Positions 38,732 to 46,209 of a DNA stretch of 52,503 nt are shown here, in pieces. The stretch is from a virus. Below the pieces are notes generated by a model, which was not told the DNA's origin, made no database searches, and worked only from the letters and a program-made list of their open reading frames with translations. How positions within the stretch are numbered: position 1 is the stretch's first letter; every line of letters begins with the position of its first letter. The translations under genes and the position numbers were made by a program. Where the stretch lies: IMG/VR virus record IMGVR_UViG_3300005436_000015, positions 1-52,503 of that record, one strand, 5' to 3'.

Positions 38732-38874
38732 CGATGCTTGTGACGATGCTTAGTGTCCGTTTTGCCCGTTGTGACGATGCTTAGTGACGGTGCTTGTGAC
38801 GGTGCTTGTGACGGTGCTTAGCACCATATATGACCTGCGGAAACATGCTTGTGACGGTGCTTGTGACGGTGCTT
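38728..38874. repeat. Iteron array, probable replication origin
   Basis: Eight copies of the 12-mer GTGACGRTGCTT lie at 38728, 38740, 38771, 38784, 38796, 38808, 38851 and 38863. Three have A and five have G at position 7. Several are directly adjacent. A palindrome GGTGCTTAGCACC and an AT-rich CATATATG stretch (38825-38832) lie between copies 6 and 7, a possible unwinding element. The layout is that of an iteron-type origin next to its initiator gene. Confidence 0.85.
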
Positions 38875-38898
38875 GTTCCAATGCGCGTGGCATTAGCA

Positions 38899-38914
38899 CG
38901 GACGGACGGACGGA
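38899..38914. repeat. Short CGGA tandem repeat
   Basis: Four CGGA units run in tandem just after the iteron array and before the next gene. This may be a binding site or slippage tract; its purpose is unknown. Confidence 0.7.
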
Positions 38915-38929
38915 CTAACGGAGAAACAT

Positions 38930-39172
38930 ATGCAGACCGAAGAAAATGTGACGGACCGTAACGCGCTGGCGCGTATGCCAGATGAAGATTTTTCGGCTTT
39001 GAGCGCGAACGTTCAGCGGCTCGAGGCCGAGCGGCTGCGGCGCAGCCCGGAACCCGATCTCTTCGATGAGAACTTCCGCCGCCTGCTCAACCTGATCGCC
39101 GCCGAGTGCCGCCGCGCGGGCTACCTGCCGCGCAGGTTCCGCCCCGCCGATCCGCCGGATGGTGCCGCGTGA
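38930..39172 (+). CDS. Small early protein downstream of the origin
   Basis: This 80-residue protein starts at ATG 38930, with ACGGAGAA upstream. It is helical: DFSALSANVQRLEAERLRRSPE and FRRLLNLIAAECRRAGYLPR. The stop overlaps the next start by GTGA. No domain recognised. Confidence 0.6.
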   Translation: MQTEENVTDRNALARMPDEDFSALSANVQRLEAERLRRSPEPDLFDENFRRLLNLIAAECRRAGYLPRRFRPADPPDGAA

Positions 39173-39438
39173 AGGGCAGGCGCAAGGCCAGCGCCATGGA
39201 CCGCATCCTGGCCTGGCAGCGCCAGATCACCGCCGAGCAGATCGCCCGCGCCATCGAGGCCGACGCCGCCGGGCCCGGCGGCCTGTGCGAGGACCCGTAC
39301 TGCCCGGACTTCGTGCGGCACGAGGCGAAACGCCAGGCGGCGGCGCTGCCGGTGCGGCCACACCCGGGAGCCGCACAGCCACAGTTCCCGCCGTCACTCC
39401 ACCTGGTGCTCGGCCTGCCCGGTGGGGGCCTGCGATAA
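39169..39438 (+). CDS. Small basic protein
   Basis: This 89-residue protein starts at GTG 39169 (GTGA overlap). It has a helical domain (MDRILAWQRQITAEQIARAIEAD) and a CEDPYCPDFVRHEAKR segment with Cys and His, possibly one zinc site. It overlaps the end of its operon before the endolysin gene. Confidence 0.55.
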   Translation: MKGRRKASAMDRILAWQRQITAEQIARAIEADAAGPGGLCEDPYCPDFVRHEAKRQAAALPVRPHPGAAQPQFPPSLHLVLGLPGGGLR

Positions 39439-39495
39439 GTGGCGGCCCCGCCGCTGGTGGCACCGGAAGCGGTCAACCAACCCAGGAGGAACCAC

Positions 39496-40314
39496 ATGAC
39501 CACGCCAGGCAGGCTCAGCACCGGCGCAGCAGGCCTCATCACCGGCCCCGCCACGATCACCCACAACACGCCGTTCCCGTGCCCCAACGGCCAGCTCGGC
39601 GTCACCGGCGCCATGCAGGGCGTCCTGATGCACACGATGGTGGGCACGCTCGCCGGGACCATCGCCTCATTCAACGACCCGCACCGGCAGGCCAGCGCCC
39701 ACTTCGGCATCGGCTTCGACGGCCGCATCCACCAGTTCGGGCCGCTCGGCAAGGGCTGGGAAGCCTGGCACGCGATGGCCGCGAACCTGACCTGGTACGG
39801 CATCGAGCACGAGGACGGCGGCGACCAGCACAAGCCGCTCACCGACGCGCAGATCACCGCATCAGCGCAGGTAGTCGAGCTGCTGGCCCGCTTCGCCGGG
39901 TTCCCGCTCCAGGTCACCGACGACGTGCACGGGCGCGGCTACGGCACGCACGTCATGGGCGGCGTCGCGTGGGGCGGCCACACCTGCCCGGGACCGGGCC
40001 CGCGAGCCGCCCAGCGGGCGGCCATCATCACGCTGGCGAAGGCGATCCGCGGCGCTGCGCCGCCACCGCCGCACAAGCCGAAGGTCCCGCCGCGCCGGGA
40101 AGAGACGATCATCACGGGCGGCCGCCTGTCCCTCGCCGAGCTGGCCGCGCAGCGCCGCACGAAGCCGATGCACATCCTGCACCTGACGTGCGATCACTTC
40201 GGCGGGTTCCCGCCTGAGGTGGCGGCGTGGGGCAACGCGGTGCTGTCCGGTGACGTGTCCCCGGCGGATCCGATGCCCGCGGGCATGCACCTGCGGGTGC
40301 CGGTGAACCCGTGA
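39496..40314 (+). CDS. Endolysin, N-acetylmuramoyl-L-alanine amidase type
   Basis: This 272-residue protein starts at ATG 39496 after AGGAGGA; the frame is open back to 39439. The Amidase_2/PGRP-type domain spans residues about 30-180: GVLMHTMVGTLAG with the first zinc His, a central SAHFGIGFDGRIHQF, YGIEHEDGG, and the HTCPGPGP loop with the second His and Cys. It cuts the peptide from the glycan in the cell wall. Residues 190-272 form a linker and a cell-wall-binding-like tail. It overlaps the holin-like gene by GTGA. Confidence 0.85.
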   Translation: MTTPGRLSTGAAGLITGPATITHNTPFPCPNGQLGVTGAMQGVLMHTMVGTLAGTIASFNDPHRQASAHFGIGFDGRIHQFGPLGKGWEAWHAMAANLTWYGIEHEDGGDQHKPLTDAQITASAQVVELLARFAGFPLQVTDDVHGRGYGTHVMGGVAWGGHTCPGPGPRAAQRAAIITLAKAIRGAAPPPPHKPKVPPRREETIITGGRLSLAELAAQRRTKPMHILHLTCDHFGGFPPEVAAWGNAVLSGDVSPADPMPAGMHLRVPVNP

Positions 40315-40583
40315 GCGGGGACGATCCGCTGTGGATGGTGTGGTTCATCCTGCGGTGGTCGGTGGCCGGGATGGTCGCCGCCTTCGCTGTCATGACGCCC
40401 GTGTTCCTGTTCTGGACCCCGCCGGAACTGATCACCGTCATCATCGGCGGCTGCTTCGTGTACGCCGGGTGGTTCCTCGGCGCATGGTGGGAGACGCGCC
40501 GGGATGGCCCTGTACGGCCCCAGGATGGCCCCAGGACGGCCGAACAGGGTCAGGCCGGTGTCACGGGATACCGCGAGCCGTGA
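40311..40583 (+). CDS. Holin candidate
   Basis: This 90-residue protein starts at GTG 40311, overlapping the endolysin stop. Two hydrophobic segments (WFILRWSVAGMVAAFAVMTPVFLFW and LITVIIGGCFVYAGWFLGAWW) and a charged soluble tail fit a class II holin. Its coupling to the endolysin gene strongly supports a lysis role. Confidence 0.75.
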   Translation: MSGDDPLWMVWFILRWSVAGMVAAFAVMTPVFLFWTPPELITVIIGGCFVYAGWFLGAWWETRRDGPVRPQDGPRTAEQGQAGVTGYREP

Positions 40584-41152
40584 CGGAACTCAGGGAGGCT
40601 TGTGGCGAGCTGTACCGCTGCCTGCCCTTCGCCGCCGCCATCATCGCCATACCGGACACCGCCGCGCACACCCGCGCCAGCGGCAAACCTGGCTCCCGCC
40701 CGCCATGGAACCAGGCCAACGCCGACGCCACGTTCAGCGCCATCGCCAAGATCAATGACATCGAGGCCGACTTCCGCTATGCCGTCACCGGCCACACCGG
40801 GCGCCGCCGCCCCGCGTCGGAGACGGGCGCGGCCCTGGACGCCATCGCCTCGCTCGGCCATGCCGTGCCCCAGCATCAGGTCCGGGCCGCCGTGCGGGAG
40901 CTGGCCGCGAGGGTGCGGGAGATCCGGCAGCTGCCCGCGCGGGACGAGGACGAGCGGCCCCAGCGGGTCGAGGGCGTCGAGTGCCGGTACTGCCATATCT
41001 CGATGCTGATGACGCTGCCGAGGGCCGGGATCGTGTACTGCAAGCGCGGTGGATTCGCATGCTGGGATACCAACGGGGAGCCACCGATCGGGCGTGTGAC
41101 GGTAGGCCGTCTCGGCCCTTGCGTGGAATGGTCAGATGGCCTGGTCACTTAA
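40580..41152 (+). CDS. Conserved zinc-ribbon protein
   Basis: This 190-residue protein starts at GTG 40580 (overlap). It is helical in residues 1-130 (ADATFSAIAKINDIEADFRYAV, AAVRELAARVREIRQL) and has a C-terminal zinc ribbon CRYCHISMLM...VYCKRGGFACWD. The pattern occurs in conserved actinophage proteins of unknown function. A role with nucleic acid is plausible. Confidence 0.6.
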   Translation: MTELREACGELYRCLPFAAAIIAIPDTAAHTRASGKPGSRPPWNQANADATFSAIAKINDIEADFRYAVTGHTGRRRPASETGAALDAIASLGHAVPQHQVRAAVRELAARVREIRQLPARDEDERPQRVEGVECRYCHISMLMTLPRAGIVYCKRGGFACWDTNGEPPIGRVTVGRLGPCVEWSDGLVT

Positions 41153-41229
41153 CGGTAAAATGTTCGAATAAGTCCCGGCGACCGCGCCAGCGATCCCGGG
41201 ACATGGCCACACCTGTTGCGAGGTGCAGC

Positions 41230-41754
41230 ATGCCTGATGCTACCCGTGAGACCTGGAAGCCGGTTCCCGGCTATGAGGGCTTGTACGAAGTGAGCGACCT
41301 TGGCCGCGTGCGGAGCCTGCCGCGACCTGGCGGCAACAACCGCACCTATGGCGGGAAGATCATAAAGGGCGTCGTTAAGACGCCCGCGTATGAAGTTGTC
41401 GCCCTGTCCCGTAACGGGACCGAGACGCGGTACAGGGTTCATAATCTCGTCGCCCTGGTATTCATCGGCCCGCGACCGCCCGGGCAGGAAGTCCGGCATG
41501 GCCCCAGCGGCAGGCTGGATAACAGCCTCGCCAACCTCTGCTATGGCACACGCGCCGAGAACGCGAAGGACAGGGCCCGGGACGGCACCCTGCAGCGGGG
41601 CGAGCGGTCCCCGGTCGCGAAACTCACCAACGCCGAAGCCGCAGAGATCCGCCATCGTGCCGCTTCTGGCGAGCTGCACCGCTGCCTGGCCCGGGAGTTC
41701 GGGGTCAGCCAGTCCACCGTGACCTATCTGGTAGGCGGCCGTACGTATACCTGA
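41230..41754 (+). CDS. NUMOD4-HNH homing endonuclease with HTH
   Basis: This 174-residue protein starts at ATG 41230 with GAGGTG upstream; a start at 41203 is possible. NUMOD4 is visible (TWKPVPGYEGLYEVSDLGRV), then an HNH core (YRVHNLVALVFIGPRPPGQEVRHGPSGRLDNSLANLCYGT), and a C-terminal helix-turn-helix (LTNAEAAEIRHRAASGELHRCLAREFGVSQSTVTYL). It is the second NUMOD4-HNH gene of this genome, sharing the plan of the one at 28172. Confidence 0.88.
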   Translation: MPDATRETWKPVPGYEGLYEVSDLGRVRSLPRPGGNNRTYGGKIIKGVVKTPAYEVVALSRNGTETRYRVHNLVALVFIGPRPPGQEVRHGPSGRLDNSLANLCYGTRAENAKDRARDGTLQRGERSPVAKLTNAEAAEIRHRAASGELHRCLAREFGVSQSTVTYLVGGRTYT

Positions 41755-41795
41755 CCGCACCCGGATTACGGTCAGCAACTGGCACCATTTACGGC

Positions 41796-42008
41796 ATGCC
41801 CGCAACGGTGGCGCTCACCCTCGCCGAAGCCGCCACCATCCTCGACAACCCGCCCATGACCGTGCAGGAGATCCGCGCCCTCATCCGCGTCCTCGGCTGG
41901 CAGCCCGACGGCAAGCGCTACAACGGGCAGGTCGGCCACCCCCCGGACACGTTCGAGGCCGGGCGCATCATGAGGCTGCACGCATGGTGGGCACAGCGGC
42001 CGCGGTGA
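41796..42008 (+). CDS. Small HTH-like protein
   Basis: This 70-residue protein starts at ATG 41796. It has a helix-turn-helix-like segment (LAEAATILDNPPMTVQEIRALIRVLGWQPD) and a later charged region. It may bind DNA; the evidence is weak. Confidence 0.55.
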   Translation: MPATVALTLAEAATILDNPPMTVQEIRALIRVLGWQPDGKRYNGQVGHPPDTFEAGRIMRLHAWWAQRPR

Positions 42009-42101
42009 TGGCAACCACCATGGAAAGCATGATTCAATACGGCCGAGACCTCATGCCCGGAATCAGGGGCTGGGGTCGTTTGCATACCACCGGAGGTCAC
42101 C

Positions 42102-42164
42102 ATGAGACGCCGGAACCTCCCCGGAACCCGGCACTGCACGGAAGGCCAGCAACCGTGCCCGTAA
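42102..42164 (+). CDS. Possible 20-residue leader peptide
   Basis: ATG 42102 follows CGGAGGTCACC, an unusually good ribosome site, and the frame ends TAA 42162-42164. It overlaps the GTG start of the next membrane gene in another frame. It may be a translational-coupling leader, or the ribosome site may be shared by chance. Confidence 0.35.
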   Translation: MRRRNLPGTRHCTEGQQPCP

Positions 42165-42334
42165 TCCTCGGCATCGCCGCGATCGTCGCCATGGCCTTCT
42201 CGCTGCTGCTGCGGCTGGCGGAAGGCCACATCCACGCCGGGGTCATCCTGACATGGCCGACGTTCCTGCTCATCGGCCTGCTGTGCTGGGTGGTCTACGA
42301 CGTCATCTGGCACCGCAGAAGCGGCACGCCATGA
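42155..42334 (+). CDS. Small two-span membrane protein
   Basis: This 59-residue protein starts at GTG 42155 (frame open to 41984). Two hydrophobic segments (VILGIAAIVAMAFSLLLRLAE and VILTWPTFLLIGLLCWVVYDVIW) are visible. It overlaps the next gene by ATGA. The role is unknown. Confidence 0.55.
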   Translation: MPVILGIAAIVAMAFSLLLRLAEGHIHAGVILTWPTFLLIGLLCWVVYDVIWHRRSGTP

Positions 42335-42738
42335 CCATGGCCATCGGCGCGGACCCCGGCTGGTACTCCGGCCGCGTAGCCGAACGGCTCGCCGCCGCCA
42401 CGACCATGCCCGGCCTCGGCTCGCTCGTGTTCTACATGCTCGACGAGGCCGACGCGGAGGCGATCACCGCATGGCGGGAGAACTTCGCCGCGTTCAACGC
42501 GGGCATGTCCGGCCACAAGCACCCGCACCGTCCCGGCGTCCCCGGCTCGACCGGCCACGTCGCGCATGTCGGCTCACCTGTGCGTGCGGGTGACGTGCGG
42601 CCCGCGTGGGTGGACCTCATCCCCGACCCTGAGTCGGGTCGGCTCAACCTGAAGGTGAGCCTGGACGGGAACGACTTCCGCTGGGTGACCGGCGTGCCGC
42701 AGGGTGACGGGCCGGGCCAGTGGACGGTGCAGCCGTGA
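42331..42738 (+). CDS. Small early/late protein, unknown
   Basis: This 135-residue protein starts at ATG 42331 (overlap). It has a helical start (WYSGRVAERLAAATTM) and a beta-rich C-terminus (RLNLKVSLDGNDFRWVTGVP). No domain recognised. It overlaps the next gene by GTGA. Confidence 0.6.
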   Translation: MTMAIGADPGWYSGRVAERLAAATTMPGLGSLVFYMLDEADAEAITAWRENFAAFNAGMSGHKHPHRPGVPGSTGHVAHVGSPVRAGDVRPAWVDLIPDPESGRLNLKVSLDGNDFRWVTGVPQGDGPGQWTVQP

Positions 42739-43187
42739 GCGGGGCCGCCGATCAGATCGCATGGTCGCTCAGGTACATACGGGAGCTTTACGGCGAACCG
42801 GGCGGCAAGTGGACGTTCACCGATGGCAGCAACCCCGCTTACCGCCATGGTGGCCCGGATGCCGGGTGGTACAGGCGCACCATGGACGGCTGGCGGCGCG
42901 TCAGCGACACCGAGGCCGCGACCGGGCGGTACGAGGACATGCGGCACTTCATGCACGACCCGCGTACCGTGACGGACATGGAGCCGAAGATAACCGTGCG
43001 CAAGCACACGGCCTATGTGCCCGTCGCGGTGAATGAGGACGGCGTCCCGCTGTCCCATGGTGAGCCGATGGTGGAAGTCGAGCCCGGGTACTGGATGGAC
43101 GCCACGGCACTCGCAGAACTCCACGCCGCCGGGCTAGATCACAACTACCAGCCGGTCACCGATGGCCCGGACACGCCCGAGACTTAG
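42735..43187 (+). CDS. Small mixed protein, unknown
   Basis: This 150-residue protein starts at GTG 42735 (overlap). It has a helical start (ADQIAWSLRYIRELYGEPGG), Trp- and Asp-rich loops, and a beta C-terminal part. It lies two genes upstream of the terminase block. The function is unknown. Confidence 0.6.
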   Translation: MSGAADQIAWSLRYIRELYGEPGGKWTFTDGSNPAYRHGGPDAGWYRRTMDGWRRVSDTEAATGRYEDMRHFMHDPRTVTDMEPKITVRKHTAYVPVAVNEDGVPLSHGEPMVEVEPGYWMDATALAELHAAGLDHNYQPVTDGPDTPET

Positions 43188-43479
43188 CGCCGCAGCCCGC
43201 GGCTATGGTCCCCCGCACCAGAAGCGCGTCAGGGCAGCGAAGGCCGCATGGCGGCCGGGCCAGCCATGCGCACGGTGCGGGCGTCCCATCACCAGCCTGA
43301 CCATGGTCGACCGGTACGGGCGGACCGTCTCCGCCGTCGACCTCGGCCATGTGGACGGCTCGGGCAAGACGGCATACCAGGGGCTCGAGCACCGCCGGTG
43401 CAGCCGCAGTGCAGGCGCGGCCATGGGCAACCGGATGCGCGGGCTCACCCGGCAATGGGCCACGTCGCGGCAGTGGTAG
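43162..43479 (+). CDS. HNH endonuclease adjacent to the terminase genes
   Basis: This 105-residue protein starts at ATG 43162, overlapping the previous gene. It shows a Cys-x2-Cys knuckle (CARCGRPI) and the phage HNH pattern DLGHVDGSGKTAYQGLEHRRCSRSAGAAMGNR. Small HNH proteins beside terminase genes assist DNA cutting during packaging in several HK97-type phages. That role is likely here. Confidence 0.82.
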   Translation: MARTRPRLSAAARGYGPPHQKRVRAAKAAWRPGQPCARCGRPITSLTMVDRYGRTVSAVDLGHVDGSGKTAYQGLEHRRCSRSAGAAMGNRMRGLTRQWATSRQW

Positions 43480-43517
43480 GGCTACCGTGGCGGTACCCCG
43501 CACCGCAGGAGGACACC

Positions 43518-43655
43518 ATGAGCAACCGAGGCGGCACTGCCAGCGGCCCCAGCTTCAGCAACGGGCCGGACGGCAACGAACTGACAGCAGCGGAGAACGA
43601 GCTGTGGGTGGGTGCGTCCGACCCCCGCACCATGGCCATGTTCGGCCTGACCTGA
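43518..43655 (+). CDS. Tiny protein (45 residues)
   Basis: It starts at ATG 43518 with AGGAGGACACC upstream. It is Gly/Asn/Ser-rich with a short acidic helix (NELTAAENELWVGA). The strong ribosome site supports it. Function unknown. Confidence 0.5.
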   Translation: MSNRGGTASGPSFSNGPDGNELTAAENELWVGASDPRTMAMFGLT

Positions 43656-43657
43656 CC

Positions 43658-43801
43658 ATGGCAGCACGGTCAGGCAAACGGGGCGGACAGCGGCAGGCTT
43701 CCGCTGCCGCGGCACGGCGCGTGGCGAAGCAGCCGAAGGTGCCGCCACCCAGCATGGTCCCGGTACGGAGGGCCAGCCGTGTACGGCGGCCAGGGCACTG
43801 A
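43658..43801 (+). CDS. Tiny basic protein (47 residues)
   Basis: It starts at ATG 43658. It is very basic and Ala-rich (RQASAAAARRVAKQPK, VPVRRASRVRRPG), possibly nucleic-acid binding. It lies in the same run of short genes as its neighbours. Confidence 0.5.
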   Translation: MAARSGKRGGQRQASAAAARRVAKQPKVPPPSMVPVRRASRVRRPGH

Positions 43802-43803
43802 CC

Positions 43804-44016
43804 ATGGTGTTCGTCCGCAGGTGGAAGGTACGGCACATGCCGCCTTACCCAGGCCGGGATCAGGTCAGCAACGCATGCCAGTTCGGCCACCATGAAGCCT
43901 GCGCCGACTATGAGCAGCCTCTTGGCAGCGCGCCGCAGTGCAAGTGCCCAGCGCACAATGACAGCCGCCCCGAAGGGTCGCACGGCGAGTTGTGCTGGGG
44001 AGACATGCGCCGGTAG
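43804..44016 (+). CDS. Small Cys/His-rich protein
   Basis: This 70-residue protein starts at ATG 43804 (or ATG 43837). It contains ACQFGHHEACADYEQPLGSAPQCKCPAH, a run of Cys and His that could bind zinc. It ends two bases before a GC-rich gap. No function recognised. Confidence 0.55.
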   Translation: MVFVRRWKVRHMPPYPGRDQVSNACQFGHHEACADYEQPLGSAPQCKCPAHNDSRPEGSHGELCWGDMRR

Positions 44017-44032
44017 AGGTAAGGCACTGACC

Positions 44033-44212
44033 GTGGCACAGTGCCCAGTCCCGGCCATGCCGCAGCAGCCCATGCTGATCATGTATGCCGACCGGGACTT
44101 CACCGCCGATGAGATGGCCGATATCGAGCGGCGGTTCGCAGCCGCCATAGCCAGTCGGCAGGTGCCGATCGTCATGATCGAGCCACGCGAACTGATGGAT
44201 CCGTTCGCATAG
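44033..44212 (+). CDS. Small acidic protein
   Basis: This 59-residue protein starts at GTG 44033; the frame is open from 43892. It has a beta strand (MLIMYADRDF), a helix (TADEMADIERRFAAAIAS) and a final strand (VPIVMIEPREL). No domain recognised. It may be a small fold with a nucleotide-binding look. Confidence 0.5.
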   Translation: MAQCPVPAMPQQPMLIMYADRDFTADEMADIERRFAAAIASRQVPIVMIEPRELMDPFA

Positions 44213-44531
44213 GTTCGCCAGGACATCCGTACCAATGCACCGGAGGATGGTCACCTGTTCGGCTGACACCCCTGGTACGGACAGCGGCAGTGCTTCGCTC
44301 GCTGCGATGACAGGCCGCAGGCACCACCCACACCACCCCACCGTGGTTACAGGCAGTGACGGTGGTCGGAGGGCCGGGGACTGATGACCATCCGGCTTGA
44401 GTGTGCGGGTGTTCGGTTTGTGGCTCTGACCTGCGACGATGAATCGCAATTGCGCAAAACGGACATATTGATGACTCCGCAGCCTTCAGATATTTTTACA
44501 CCGCGTAACTAGGGCCAGATGGTGACCGTCT
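44213..44531 (+). other. Mostly noncoding gap before the terminase block
   Basis: This 319-base stretch holds one small supported frame (44384-44512) and otherwise only short open frames. It includes an AT-rich stretch around 44450-44500, unlike the rest of the genome. It may hold the late promoter; no hexamer pair was found that meets consensus with confidence. Confidence 0.5.
44384..44512 (+). CDS. Tiny AT-rich ORF (42 residues)
   Basis: It starts at ATG 44384 with CGGAGGGCCGGGG upstream and ends TAG 44510-44512. It encodes 42 residues, mixed strand and loop, with codons that are much more A/T-rich than its neighbours (for example GATATTTTTACA). It may be a foreign insertion or noncoding. 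Support is modest. Confidence 0.35.
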   Translation: MTIRLECAGVRFVALTCDDESQLRKTDILMTPQPSDIFTPRN

Positions 44532-44807
44532 GTGACGATTCTCAAGCCCGGCCCGGTCGAGCGCGCCGCGCGTGCTGAGCTGCGCAAACTCGGCTGCTCG
44601 GTGCAGTCCGACACGTCCGCGGCGCTGGCGGTGTCGCTGGCCCGCCAGATCGACACCTCGCGCGGCGCGGTGGCTGCCGCTGCGGCTGCGGCGCAGCTGC
44701 GGGTGCTGCTGGCCGATCTGAGGGCGGCGGCGGCTGCGGCGAGGCCGGAAAGGGACGCCATCGATGAGATCAGCGCTCGCCGTGCCACCAAGGCCGCTTC
44801 TGGGTGA
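44532..44807 (+). CDS. Small terminase-like protein
   Basis: This 91-residue protein starts at GTG 44532. It is Ala-rich and helical (VERAARAELRKLGC, SLARQIDTSRGAVAAAAAAAQL, LLADLRAAAAAARPERDAI). It directly precedes and overlaps the large terminase by 44 bases, the usual place of the small terminase subunit, and has its length class. Direct family motifs are weak. Confidence 0.65.
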   Translation: MTILKPGPVERAARAELRKLGCSVQSDTSAALAVSLARQIDTSRGAVAAAAAAAQLRVLLADLRAAAAAARPERDAIDEISARRATKAASG

Positions 44808-45693
44808 CCAGCGGCCGCGCCTGTGGTCGGTTCCGCCGTCTGAGGTGACGGAGGGCCATCGCGCGGCTGACCTGGCGTCGCTGGCGGGCCTGGATCTGGA
44901 TGACTGGCAGCGCTGGGTGCTGGCGCAGGGCCTGGGCCGGTCGGCGGGCAAGTGGGCGGCGTTCGAGGTGGCCCTGATCGTGGCCCGCCAGAACGGCAAG
45001 GGCAGCGTCCTGGAGGCGCTGGAGCTGGCCGCGCTGTTCCTGTTCGATGACGTCCGGCTGATCCTGCACAGCGCTCACGAGTTCAAGACGGCCGCGGAGG
45101 CGTTCCTGCGGGTGCGGTCGCTGATCGACGGCCGCCCGGAGTTCGAGCGCCGGGTGTCGCGGATCCGCACGGCGGCGGGCGCTGAGGCGATCGAGCTTCG
45201 CAACGGCAAGCGCCTGCGGTTCGTGGCCCGCTCGTCCGGCTCGGGTCGCGGTTTCACTGCTGACCTGGTGATCCTGGACGAGGCGTACAAGCTGGGCGAC
45301 CAGGAGATGGCGGCCCTCCTGCCGACACTGAGTGCCCGCCCGGATCCGCAGGTCTGGTACACCTCGACGGCGGGCGGCCCGGAGTCGGTGCAGCTGGGCC
45401 GGGTGCGTGACCGGGGGCTGAAGGGCTCTGACCCGTCGCTGGCGTTCATGGAGTGGTCCGCCGATGACGGCGACGACCAGGCCGACCCGGTGGTGTGGGC
45501 GCGGGCGAACCCGGGGCAGGGCATCCGGATCACTGAGGCGTACATCGCCCGGGAGATGGCGGCGCTTGGCCCCGATGCGTTCGCCCGTGAGCGCCTGTCG
45601 ATCGGCGACTACCCGTCCGGCGACGCCGGGTCCTGGGATGTCATCGCCGAGGACGCATGGGGCACCGCGGCGTCGCCCGGGGCCCGGATGTGA
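44764..45693 (+). CDS. Large terminase, ATPase part
   Basis: This 309-residue protein starts at ATG 44764. It carries the packaging motor ATPase: Walker A-like RQNGKGS at residues about 75-81, Walker B LVILDEAY at 168-175, and a coupling motif WYTSTAG at 198-204. Phage large terminases are normally about 450-550 residues, with the nuclease in the same chain. Here the frame stops at TGA 45691-45693 and the nuclease begins at GTG 45690 in a -1 frame. Confidence 0.9.
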   Translation: MRSALAVPPRPLLGDQRPRLWSVPPSEVTEGHRAADLASLAGLDLDDWQRWVLAQGLGRSAGKWAAFEVALIVARQNGKGSVLEALELAALFLFDDVRLILHSAHEFKTAAEAFLRVRSLIDGRPEFERRVSRIRTAAGAEAIELRNGKRLRFVARSSGSGRGFTADLVILDEAYKLGDQEMAALLPTLSARPDPQVWYTSTAGGPESVQLGRVRDRGLKGSDPSLAFMEWSADDGDDQADPVVWARANPGQGIRITEAYIAREMAALGPDAFARERLSIGDYPSGDAGSWDVIAEDAWGTAASPGARM

Positions 45694-46193
45694 GCGAAGT
45701 AGCGTTCGGCGCCGAGATCAGCCAGGACCGCCAGCACTGCGCGATTGTGGCGGCGGGCCGTGAGTCCGGCGGCTCCCGTGTCCTGGTGGACCTGGTCTGG
45801 TATGACCACCCGCGCGGCGCGGTGGCCCGCCTGACGGCGCTGGCGGCGGGTCATGACCCGGTGGCGGTGGTGGTGGATGGCCGGTCGCAGTCGGCGACGC
45901 TGATCCGCCCGCTGGCTGATGCGGGGATCGTGGTGATCCAGCCCGCGACGGCTGATGTTGCGGTGGCGCACGGGGAGTTCCTGGACCTGGTGAACGGCGG
46001 TGGCCTGGCGCACCTGGATCAGCCGCCTTTGACGGCGGCGGCCCGTGCGGCGCAGCAGCGGCCCCTGGCGGGTGCGGCGGCGTGGGAGCGGAAGGTTGCC
46101 GTCGATCAGAGCCCCTTGGTAGCCGCGACGGAGGCGGTATGGGGGTTCCTGCGGTGGGAGGAGCTGGCCGCGCCGGGCGTTTTCGTGATCTAG
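45690..46193 (+). CDS. Large terminase, nuclease part
   Basis: This 167-residue protein starts at GTG 45690, overlapping the ATPase stop (GTGA); the open frame extends back to 45657. It has the RNase H-type nuclease pattern: FGAEISQDR near residue 8 (where an Asp is usual), VVVDGRSQSATLIRPLADAGI in the middle, and SPLVAATEAVWGFLRW near the end. The usual first Asp is Glu. It should cut the packaged DNA. The split might be real coupling, programmed frameshift or a sequence error. Confidence 0.85.
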   Translation: MSEVAFGAEISQDRQHCAIVAAGRESGGSRVLVDLVWYDHPRGAVARLTALAAGHDPVAVVVDGRSQSATLIRPLADAGIVVIQPATADVAVAHGEFLDLVNGGGLAHLDQPPLTAAARAAQQRPLAGAAAWERKVAVDQSPLVAATEAVWGFLRWEELAAPGVFVI

Positions 46194-46209
46194 GACCAAG
46201 GGAGTCACC

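Noticed and set aside
38728-38874. CRISPR array
   Set aside because: The 12-base units are mostly back-to-back with no unique spacers of constant length; iterons explain them better.
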